Shown: piece after piece, positions 12,592 through 25,100 of the stretch
How the letters are laid out: each line of letters starts with the position of its first letter
Numbering within the stretch: position 1 is the first letter of the stretch
Notes under the pieces: model-generated
What the model saw: only the letters and a program-made list of their open reading frames with translations
Told to the model about the DNA's origin: nothing
Database searches by the model: none
Program-made: the position numbers and the translations under genes
Assembly (NCBI GenBank): GCA_028751875.1
Contig: CM054155.1
Coordinates: 44,688,421 to 44,752,420 of the forward strand
Direction of reading: 5' to 3'
From: Rapana venosa
Lineage: Eukaryota; Mollusca; Gastropoda; Neogastropoda; Muricidae
Length of the DNA: 64,000 nt

Positions 12592-15500
12592 CGTGTGTTA
12601 CACAAAATTTTCAGTGCACGTAAAAGAACCCACGGCAACAAGGGAGTTGTCCCTGGCAAAATTCTTAGAAAAAAGCCACTCTGATAGGGAAACAAATACA
12701 GTTGCAGACCAAAAGAAAAAGAAAAAAAAGGGTGGCGCTGCTCTTGTGGCGACGCGCTCTCCCCGGGGAGAGCAGCCCGAATTTCACGCAGAGAAATCTC
12801 GTGACTTAAAGTGGTATAAAAATAAAAAAATAAAATAAACAAACAATAACACCTGGAATAACAGCACCCTAGTTTCGGAGTTGTTAAAACTTTTGCACAA
12901 GCTTTTTTTCATACCCACCTCCCACTGGTCACTGTCTCCTTTCCTGAACATCGTCACCCTTTTCTCAAACTCCACTCTGTCTTCATCGTCATCTTCCTCT
13001 GTGGACTCGTCATCATCTTCATCATCATCGTCGTAGTCTTCATCATCATACTGCTCCTCTGCTTCTGCTGTCAAACATAACAAACCAAATAATGTTCTTG
13101 AGAAAGGTCAAAGGTATGAAAGGGAAAAAAGATGACATTTATCCATATAAATGATAACCACACACATACAGTCCCATGTACACACTCAAATAAACAAAAA
13201 CATATGTCTGCACACACACTGTGTGTTTGTGTGTGTGCACGCGCATGTGTGTGTGCACCTGCCTACAGGACTAAGCTGGGTCTTCAGCTATCAATAAACA
13301 TATATATGAATGACAAAACATACAAAACTTGCTGATTGCTTTTATAAAAAAGAAATTGCTTTGTGGCTCTATTTTTCTCCCAAGATTCTTTAAAAAAAAA
13401 AAATTCAAAAAAAAGAAAAGAAAGAAAAGCCTTGCTGCCACCAACACTTATTTGCCTGCTTCTTTCCACAACTTCAGAGCTCCCTGAAGACAAAACCTGG
13501 CTACCTTTAAGGCAAGGTGCATAGTTTTAAAAAGTGCTGTGCATACAAACCCCCTCAGTTCACATTACACTGGTTGGTTTGTTGTGAATTCACATGCCCA
13601 GATTGTGGGGATGTTCACAGGAATTCAAAATCCTGCATATGCAGAAGAGGATGCAAATATCTATCCTCACAAAGAAAGACATGAAGAAGAAACTGCATCA
13701 TTAGGCATTTTCTACCCAAGACCTTGTCTGTGTGGCTAAATAACTCAGGCCTTGTGAGGCGAGGGTCTGAATCTCGAGTCTTCATTGAAGCATCTGTGCA
13801 AGAGGATTGTTGTCCTGGAGTTGGGATTGGTAATGAATGAGTCTGACAGACTAAAAACGGAGGTCCCATGTGTACACGCATGCAGAACACCTAGCACACG
13901 CACACACACATCAAAACCCCATCCAGCTTTCACAGAAGGGTAGGCCAGCTATGGCTGGTGAACACAAAGCACACCCAGCATGCACCCTGACACCTGGAGA
14001 GGGATGGGCTCCACCAGATTCACCCTGCCCAAGACCTACTGCCTGAAATATAGTCAGAGCCCCAGTGACTCCTCAAAGAGTCGAGGAAGAAATCAAGATT
14101 CATTTTACTTAGACATACCTCACACGTGACACACCTTACTTTCACATTATACACTCTCTCTATACTAAAAACCCTAAACAAACAAACCCACCGGCAAAAA
14201 CAGCTTAACTCATTTGTAGGATAGATACCAAAGACTGTCGAACCAAATAGGCTTTTAGACAGAGAAAGAACATGCACACAAATACTACAAAAGTCTGAAT
14301 AGATTTTTTTTTTAAAGCACAGAGTCTGTTTCTAATCTACATTCATCCACAGGGCCTACTGAACTGCAAACTGATAAAATGAGTGAAAGAGAAAGAGGGA
14401 AAAACAAACTAAAAGAAAAACAAAAAGAAAAAAGTTTGGTATCAAGCTTTGTGCATTGCCTTTCTTTATTCATACTCTTAGCAAAAGAACACACTAGTTA
14501 AAACAAAACTAGCAAAAGAACACACTGGTTAAAATTTAAAAAAAAGAAAGAAAGAAAGAAAGAGAGAGATGACAGAATTCAACAGTACAGCCCAAACAAC
14601 CCAGTGACAGTGTCATGCCAACATTCCTTCTACTGGTTAAGAACCAATGACATTGCAATTGTTTGGAAAACAGATATACACACATTTCTTTGTCTTCATT
14701 AATTAATTTATTTACAAATATAAGTTTCAGCAATGATGCTGTCACTGTCAGACACTGGGAAGGAAGGATCATGCTTCATGGCCACTTCTTTTTTGCAGCC
14801 TCGTCTCTGACCTAACTTTCCACTGAAGGTCATGACACTGTGTGCGTGCGTGCGTGTAAAAGAAAGAAAAAGAGAGAGGGAGAGAGAGGAGGGAGGGATG
14901 GAGAAGAGGAGGGAGGAGTGCATGCATGGTCAAGAACCAATTCATACAGGATGACTGCATGCTTCTATCTATGAAATGAGTTTAGGATAGTTTGGATCCT
15001 TTATCTTCATTCCCTGAGGAGTCATTGGGATGACACTCTAGAAACTTTCCTGCACATGTGTATGTGTCTCTGGCAAGTACACTTCAGCAGACCCTATCCC
15101 TCTCTGATTACCAGACAGCATGCAGGGTAGGCATGTTTTTGTGTCATCCATATTACCAATCAGTTGTTGCCTTTCTCCTCTACCCAAGACAGATGATATT
15201 TCAACATGTGCGCAAGATGTTACGCATGCATCTGCATATAGGACCGGACCTTGGTCTATTGTCTCTACAAGTGCAAATGTACAAGCAAAAATGTGTAGGA
15301 CCCCCCCCACCCACCCCATGAACCGGTTGTTTGCCCTTGTACGAATTGAAAATGTATATGCCCAGATGAAGCTCTAAAATAAAAAATAAAAAAGAGAAGG
15401 CGTAAACAGAGTCTCCCTTCCCAAAAATACTTTACCATTCAGCTACATGTGATACAAAGCTGCTGAAACTGATTTTGAAAAATTCCGTTATTTCGTTGAA

Positions 15501-18500
15501 AACATTCCATGTTGTGTTTTGCACAATGAGATGAGTTACACAATATGCTGTGTTTGAGCACATGTCACCAGCAACTGTTAAAGAGTAAGGACACTGAAGT
15601 GTTAATATCCACCATCCAAACATTTTGTACACAAATTCACAGGGTTTCTCTTCTGGTTTTTTTAACAACAACAACTTGTATGGCATCAGGCAACTTAACA
15701 ATAGAGGTATTTAGACAGTTTACCGAGGAATCACACAAGAAAAATGCCATTCCATGTTTGCACTTGACACAAGATGCTGACTTAAAATAAAACAGGTACA
15801 CCAGTTATCACAGCAGAACTCTTTGATTAGAGGTGAGAATGTCCACGTTACAGAGACACTGACAGGTTCAGTTTGGCATTCACGGGTCAGTCCTACATTC
15901 CTGACCAACCGGCCCTCAACACGACTACAGGATGCAGGACACAAGCAGCACACAGCCAGAGGGAGGGTCACTCACTGCCCAGCAGCTCAGATTCCACCTG
16001 GCTGGGATAGATTGCCAGCCCACGCTTGCTGCGACGCTGTCTGGTTTTCCCGCTGGCGTCGGGGACTTGGGTGGTGGTGTCCTCTGCTCCTTGCAGAGTG
16101 CAAACGGATTTTGGCTGAGTGTGTTCTGAGGGTGACCGAGGGGATGCGACATCATGTTGTGCCACAGTGTCACGTGATGACACATCTAGTTGCTTTGTGT
16201 AGTACACATTGCCTTTGTCACCTAGTGGTGTTGCTTCATGCTGTTTCATGGTGTCTTGTGATGACACATCTAGTTGCTTTGTGAAGTACACATTTCCTTT
16301 GTCACCTTGTGGTGTTGTTTTTTGTTGTGCCACAGTGTCACGTGATGACACATCTAGTTGCTTTGTGTAGTACACATTTCCTTTGTCACCTTGTGGTGTT
16401 GCTTTTTGTTGTGCCACAGTGTCACGTGATGACACATCTAGTTGCTTTGTGTAGTACACATTTCCTTTGTCACCCAGTGGTGTTGCTTCATGCTGTTTCA
16501 TGGTGTCTTGTGATGACACATCTAGTTGCTGTGTGTAGTACACATTTCCTTTGTCACCTTGCGGTGTTGCTTTGTGTTGTGTAACAGTGTCTTGTGATGA
16601 CACATCTAGCTGCTTTGTGAAGTACACATTGCCTTTGTCACCTAACGATGTTGCTTTGTGTTGTGTAACAGTGTCTTGTGATGACACATCTAGCTGCTTT
16701 GTGAAGTACACATTGCCTTTGTCACCTTGTGGTGTTGCTTTGTGTTGTGTAACAGTGTCTTGTGACGACACATCTAGCTGCTTTGTGAAGTACACATTGC
16801 CTTTATCACCTTGTGGTGTTGCTTTGTGTTGTGTAACCGTGTCTTGTGACGACACATCTAGCTGCTTTGTGAAGTACACATTGCCTTTATCACCTTGTGG
16901 TGTTGCTTTGTTGTTTTTTGTGAAACCTAGCCTTTGTGAGTACACTCCACCAAAATCTAGCTGCTTTGTGAAGTACACATTGCCTTTGTCACCTTGTGGT
17001 GTTGCTTTGTGTTGTGTAACCAGCTTGTGATGACACATCTAGCTGCTTTGTGAAGTACACATTGCCTTTATCACCTGAAGGTGTTGCTTTGTGTTGTGTA
17101 ACAGTGTCTTGAGATGACACATCTAGCTGCTGTGTGTAGTACACATTGCCTTCATCCCCTTGTGATATGACATTACGCTGTGTCATAGTGTCTTGTGATG
17201 ACACATCCAGTTGTTTTGTGTAATACACATTTCCTTTATCCCCAAGCGAGACTGCAGAGCATTGTGTCATAGTGTCTTGAGGTGACACAGTTACCTGTTG
17301 TGTGTAGTTCGCATTCCCTCTGTCACCCAGTGGTGTTGCTTTGTGTTGTGTCACAGTGTCTTGAGATGACACATCTAACTGTTGTGTGTAGTACACGTTC
17401 CCTTTATCACCTAGCGGTGTGTTATTATGCTGTGCCATGGTATCTTGAGATGACACATCTAACTGTTGTGTGTAGTACACGTTCCCTTTATCACCTAGCG
17501 GTGTGTTATCATGCTGTGCCATGGTATCTTGAGATGACACATCTAACTGTGGCGTGTAGTACACACTACCTCTACTGCCCAAATGTACTGTATTTTGCTG
17601 TGTCACTGAGTCCACGCCACTAACTTTTCGCTCTGGAGTGTGAGATGCCTTTCCAGCTGGCCCTGGAGGTGTGAAAGTGAGCCCTTTCAATGCAGTGTGT
17701 GAGGTAGAATCTGGCTTTAGAGTACAGTCCTTGTTCCCTAACTGAGAGTGGCTGAAAGTGCCCGCGATTTGCCATTCCTCTGCCTTCACTTGGCCTGTGT
17801 CAATGAATACAGTTTACAATCAGTGCACTCTACCAATGTTTCAGTATAAAAGGTTTGTAACTTTATCATAGCATATACATTATGAGAACAGTAAGTTAAG
17901 TCGATGATTTCATGTTGACAAAATTACAGCTAGTTCTTTGAAGTTGCACAAGATGAAATTCTACAGCCTGAACCACTAAGATTTCGGCAAGATCATGATG
18001 TACACTAGTAAGTCTCAATCAATTTGATGCCTTGAGTCTGTTCACAGTGTTACTTTACTGAATCAGGCATGACTGATCCTGTTCTACATTTTGCTATGGA
18101 TAACCTGTATCCATCTTCTGGGCAGATGACCCCCAACTTATTTTACAATGTGACAGTAAAATAAAACAAAAAACACACACACAAAGAACTGTTACAAAAG
18201 GAAAAAACCCAAACCACTCCAATTTTTTTCCCGTTGTAAAATCATTCTACCAGGTCTAAAAATTTTCAACTTTTCAATATTCCTGCAATCCACAAAAAGA
18301 TAGTCCATATATACAACGCCAATTTAAAATCTATAAGAAAGAAAACTTGAAACTAAAACCATCACCAGGAACAGAAATAGGCCCACACACTAGATGCAAA
18401 GAGCAAACCAAATCATGGACTGGCGATCTAGTGGAAAGTCCCCCATCTAGAAAGCAAAGTGTTGTGGGATTTATTTGCATCTGAAGCTAGACTCTCCCCT

Positions 18501-21500
18501 ATCCACTAAAACATCAGAGGTGGTCCGGGTTCAAGCCTTTGAGATATGATGAAAGTGATGTTCCATGTGCAACATGTATCTAGTGCCTATAAAAGAACCA
18601 ATGGTAATGAGAGTTGTCCCTGACAAAACTCTGTACCAAAAAAATAAAGACAGATATATCCAGCCACAGACAGGGTAGCAGGGAGAAGATGGGGTTGCTC
18701 TACAGATGAATATTTCACACAAAGAAATCTGCATCTTCTGCATGTGTGTATATACACGAAGAAAATGAAGGCACTGGCAGGTCTGCACATGGGAGATCAT
18801 CAAAATCCCTACCTCTCATTCACCAGACACTGCCAAGATTCAAACTCAGGCTTCATGGACACAGGGGACTGAAGCCGAACAGCCTTAACCACTCGTCTAC
18901 AGCATCCGTCAGCCATGAGCGAAAGGGGTATGTACAAGACATGACAAGACAAGACAAAGGGCACAGCACAGCAGAGTCCCCAGGAAAACAGCTCCCTCAT
19001 TCCCTCCCTCACTCACCTTCCTCAGGACTCAGCAGCTGGGAGAAGAGAGGGTTGCCGCCCCCTCCCATAGCGGCCTGGAAGGTGGAGGTGGAGGAGGTGG
19101 TGGAGGTGACCTGGGCGTCCTGGGCGGCCACACCCTGGGCCTGGGCAAGGCAGGGACTGCCGCCCCGGTCCCCCAGCCCCGGCTGGGAACTGGACACTAC
19201 GGCCGCCGAGTCCTGCCCCGACGCGGCCACCTGCTGGCCGTAGTAGCGGGGGTTGCCCCCCCTGTCGCCACACACAGGCTGGCTGGACGCGGCCATAGTG
19301 TCCTGACTGCTGACCTCTATGGCCTGTGTGTGGCGGACGTTGCCTCGGTCACCGGTGGGGTGTGCTGAGGATGACACCACCGCTGCTTCCACTGCCTCCG
19401 CCTCCTTCTGAGGAGCTACGTGCAAAAGACAAAGAAAGGGTGTCAGAAGTAAACAGATTTGTGTTCCTGCAACTGAGGAAAATAGTGGAATCTTAACCAC
19501 ATTTTGACTTCTGCGTGCTAAGATTAAAATTATCCCTAAACCACCATGCTTTTCTTGAAACTTTGACATGCACATTTGTTAATGTTCTAACTAAACAATC
19601 TTTTTTTTTTTAAACCTTAAATGAAATAAATCATACACAAATGATCACATTTCTGTTATAAATCCCAAAGGCCAACATTTTAGGTAATTTTTCTGTTTTT
19701 TCTTCTAAAAACACAGCAACTGTTCAGTCAAATTTCATATGAGACAGTATAAGTGCTACTAGTCATAGCACACTTCAACAATCATCCATCAAACACACTA
19801 TGACTTATGGTGAACACATGTTTTCATTTAAAAAGACACACAGATGGAAAGTTTTCTAGTGATCAGCGAATCATCACTCACCTGATCGAAGTTTTTCTTG
19901 ACAGTCTTCAAATAAAGCTTTGAATTCTTTGGCTACATCCAGTTTCTGGGAACAAAAAAAGTAATCAGTTTTTAAAAAAACAACACACACACAGAGAAAA
20001 GTTGTCTAATGCTTGGGGGATTGGGGTGGGGGGGAGGGGGGGAACCCCAAACCTTAAAAATAAGTCATAATTACAAATGATTTTGTGCCATCTTAAGTCA
20101 TAATTACAAATGATTTTGTGCCATCTTAAGTCATAATTACAAATGATTGTGCCATCTTAAGTCATAATACAAGTGATTTAGTGCCATCTCCCGGGCCCAA
20201 AAGTGAAGGATACGACAACCAAGTCATCACAGCTGAAGACAGATGAAAGGGAAAGACGGAAAAAAAAAAACACTGTTTTGGCGATTCTAATGTTAGCAAG
20301 ACAGATGAAATTTGCGGGTAGAGAAAAAAAAAGGCAATTTCCTTTCTACGTCTTTATTTTCACAGGTCTCACAGCAAGCGGAAGAGTCCATACATACTAC
20401 ACAATACGCGAATGATCAGCAAGGTTACTTTTTTTGGTTATACTACACAATACGCGAATGATCAGCAAGATTACTTTTTTTGGTTATACTACACAATACA
20501 CGAATGATCAGCAAGGTTACTTTTTTTTTGGTAGTCCATCAGCTGTGGCAGCCGAGTACTTCTTGCTATTAGACGATTCTGGGGCATCCTTGTCAGCTTT
20601 CTCATATCTAACCTCCTGTGTCGTGTCAGGAGTATTATTTTCATTTGTTCTAAGTTACCAAAAATGGGCAATAACAGTCGACTACCCCAAAGTACTGTCA
20701 GGAGTATTATTTTCATTTGTTCTAAGTTACCAAAAATGGGCAATAACAGTACAACTACCCCAAAGTACTGTCAGGAGTATTATTTTCATTTGTTCTAAGT
20801 TACCAAAAATGGGCAATAACAGTACAACTACCAAAGTAATGTCAGGAGATTATTTTCCATTTGTTCTAAGTACCAAAAATGGCAATAACAGTACACTCCC
20901 AAGTAATTTTCAGGTATTACTTTATTTTTAAGTTCAAAATGGGCATACAGTACAACTACCCAAAGTAATGGCAGGAGTATATTTTCATTTGTTCTAAAGA
21001 TACAAAATGGGCAATAACAGTACAACTACCCAAAGTACTGTCAGGAGTATATTTCTTTGTCAAGTTACCAAAACTGGCAATACAGGTACAACTACCCAAA
21101 GTACTGTCAGGAGTATATTTTCATTTGTTCTAGTTACAAACTGGGCGGGTTCAGTACACTACCCAAAGTCTTCTTCGATGCCATTCCTTGCTAGAGGGTC
21201 CATGGTCACCAACAGAGAGATTTTTCCGGATGTGACTGTTTCTACCCACGACCATGTAGGTAGCAGCATTCCAACTTCCCAGATGTACTATTTTCAAAAA
21301 GGAGGTGGAAAAGGACGGAGGGAGGGAGGGCGGCGAAAAAAGAAAAGACAGTAAGTGGTGATTAAAAACACACACACAGAGACAGTGAGAGCTTGACAGA
21401 AGCCACGCGCCATGACGGGGAGGTGACTACTGACCTTGAACTTGACGGCGAACTGCTCCATCGTGGGCTGGCTGCTGTCGGAGTAGTCGGTGGCCACCCA

Positions 21501-22067
21501 GCACCAGGCGTTCTCCGACGTGGACATGGGCTTCAGCGCCATGGCCGGGCAGATCACGTGGTTGCACGCCACCTTCAACACCTGCTCGCGACGCAGCAGC
21601 ACGCGGAACATCACTGCACACACAGCAACGACCGCACCACAGGGTAAGACAACAAATGTCGGCACACACATCAACCAACATCTTATAGTGAAACATTCTT
21701 CAAACCAAACATCTATTACCTTTATATTATATCAGCAGTCACAACCAACACTACTATTACATCAACGAAAGTAAACAGGCTCTTTAATCACTGAAAAACC
21801 CCCAACAACATGCAACCTCTCCTTCACAACAACACAACAAAATCCCTTAAGGAGTCATTCACACCAGCCTTCTACCCCCCCCCCCCCCCTCCAAAAACAA
21901 CCCAAACCAACAAAACAACAGTGACAACAAAACACACTCAAAAATGAACCAACAACTAACACTAGAAAATGAACAAAACAAAACAAAAACGTGAGAAAGA
22001 GCAAAAGAGTCAGAGAGAGAGAAAGAAAAACAGAGAGAGAAACAGAAAAAGTCAGAGAGAGAAACAC

Positions 22068-22113
<46 letters not shown>

Positions 22114-25100
22114 AATATGCTTACGCTCAGAGTCGTGTTTCATAATTTTCATCTCTCCAATGCCCCTCTCCTTCCACTGAGTACCATCAAAGCGATACAG
22201 TTTTGCTCTTTGGGCAAACAAAGTAGTCCAGCCCTCTTCACCTGTGAATCAATGTAGCAAAGGCAAGGTGTGATAAATACACTCTGCAAAGACAGGTAGG
22301 CAGGCAGGAAACAACACACAAAACATAAAATAGAAAAAAACCACCACCCAACCCACTTGTATCTAGATTTTTATTATTTCAAGAAAACAGCACTAGAGAA
22401 GATTTAAAAGAAAAGATGACAATTCATACACAGGAGTCCCCCGTGGGGATGCCAGGGGCCTGTCAGTATAAACAGCATCCCCACCTTCTGGAAATTCTGC
22501 ATCAGAAACTTCCTTTTTCCATCCCTCTCTTTGTTTCTTCTGCCTTGTTCCTTCCTTTTCTTCCTGTCACCTCTTCCTTCTTGTTGTTTCTTTTCTTCCT
22601 GTCACCTCTTCCTTCTTGCTGTTTCTTATCTTCCTGTCACCTCCTTCTTGTCTATTTTCTGCCTTCTTGGTCCACTCTCCTGCCTTTTTCCCAGAAAGAC
22701 TTTACAAAAATAACAATTCTCTCTTATGCCGAGGTTGGATGCGCTGGGCCTGACTTGTCAGGCGCTTAACGGCAGCACGACGCATTTTCGATGATATAAC
22801 AGACAACAACAGTAGCTGTCTGAGCGTTCAACGACGAAGAAGATACAGAGAATCGCACTGCCAAAACCTCGACATTAAGGACACTGTTCAATGTGGACCC
22901 CATCCAAAAGGCTCAAGATCAACCCATTCACCTCCCTCCCTCCTCCCTGCTTACCTGTCTTCACCTCCACCAGGTCAGGCAGGGGAATGACGGGTTCAAA
23001 GTGGACGTCCTCACTGGGCACCACCTCCCCCCCTTCTGCCCCTTCTTCTCCACCCACTCCAAACAGCCTCTGGCCTGCTCCCGCCCAGTGGAACGGCTTG
23101 GAGGGGTCTGGAGGAAAAACACCACACACAAGCAATTATTATGACATGTCAGAACAAATGTGTTATGAATCCACACACACACAAAATAACATATAGACTA
23201 GAGTAACGAAACTTCCCCCAAAATCCCAACTATGTATCACTTTTTGAGCCTCGATTAAATAAGGAAATTAAGTAGTAACCAGTCTTCAATCAAATCCATT
23301 CTTGAATTATCCTTTACTTTATTTTCATCAAACAACTGCAACTTAGTCGCTGTTACGATTTCAGTTGTGACGATGCCACCTGCGTCTGGTGACATGCCTT
23401 GTCCTTCCAACATTCACACAGCCTTCTTCACTTGGCCTGCAGCTGCTCTTCTGTTTGCAACTGGCGACACTGCACTTAAAACACTACCAGACAAACAGAA
23501 CATAACCCTACAGGGCCTGCAATTCAGGGACAGAGAATGCTACCAACACAGGCGTCGTCAGGAGGGACAAGGAGACCCTGCAGCCGTACCTTTAGGTCCA
23601 AAGCTGGGAGTTTCTCCGCTGGTGGCGGCCAGCGCAGAGAAGGACATGCCACTGGTTTTTCCAAACAGCATTCCCTCTGAGGCTGAAACACAACACACAC
23701 ACAGGTCCAGCTGAGGTGCTACTGACAACCCCCCTGCACATAATTACCATCTTGCTTGCCACCTTACACAGCATTTCAAAAATTACACTAACATCACTGA
23801 GACTGAACAAAGTTTTAAAATTTTTTTCCCCTTCTTCCACACAACACCTGTCATTACACAGAAAAGGATAAATGGTGTGTAGGGGTGTAGAATAGGAGAC
23901 CTTTTTCTTTACTGGTACTGACTGGAGATGATGTTAAGAATCTTACAGAAACAAGTTATGTTGAGACAGCACAGAGGCTGTTGTTTCCTGCTCTTTGTTT
24001 CAATGATTTGTCGTTACCAGGTGGAAAGGGTTCAGAAAACACCCTCAAGTTTGCTTTGACCAAGTGGAAGGTAGCTGACTGCTTCATCAAAGGTTTTCCC
24101 ACTCAGCACATGATGCATCCAGAGGAAAGGGGCTGACATACCAAAATCCAGCAAAGTAAACAGGAATTCCCAGAGAAGAGAGAATCACACTCAACATTCT
24201 CAGCCAACATTCCACTGTGGCCGTCAACGTACCAAGTAGAGTTGTACTAGTTTTTCTCCACCATGTTACACTGGAATAATGACTGTGACCTGCAGACTCA
24301 CCTTTTCCAACGATCTCCTCCTGCACTGGTTGCTGAGCTGCCTGGGTGGGTGCTGCAGATGTAGCTGTGATTACTGTTGATTTTTCTGCACACACGCACA
24401 CACACACACACACGCACACACACACACACATCTATGTACGTCACGGAGACATCACTGACCCTTCTGTTCACATGCCATTAGTTTTTCAAAAGCCAATTTC
24501 AAGTCATGTCTATGTAGGTACTACCTTTGCTTGTTCCTGGAGTGGTTGGGAAAGTGCACTGAATTTTTTAGGCTGTATGTACTGAGCAAACTGAACTTAG
24601 CATAGCTCATCCTTCTCCAAGACATGGGCATAATGTTACAAATTGAATTCAGGGGACAAAGATTACTGCAGCGTTACAGTGACTGCTGGAAAAACAAGCA
24701 CCTCGATCATATCGACAAGATAATTCCTGTTGACCACTTTGAAGCAATAGATACACTTTCATCCAACCCAACCCAATCTAATCTTGCTGGTTTATAGTCC
24801 TGCCAAACACAGAGGCCATATCGGGGCTGTCACCTCGTCAAATTGTGAATCTCCAAATAAAACTGTGCAGCTATATACAGATTAAAACAGGGTATAAAAC
24901 CAACTCTACTGTCGTTCCTTGTAGCAACGCCCTGGTCAACCATAAGGGTCAACAACCCAGGACGGGCACCGCGTTGTGGGGGAAACCACACCCACCACAC
25001 ATAAAATGAGATAAAACCAAAACCAGATTCCTTAAAACAACCTTGTTCTTAGTGACTTTCACTCATATCAGACGGAAAAAAGCCTGATTCTCTATCAAAG

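Noticed and set aside
16309..17623. Plus-strand frames repeating [14 protein letters not shown] and similar
   Set aside because: Antisense of the 28-residue repeat array. The minus strand has matching splice sites and related repeats in the next exon.
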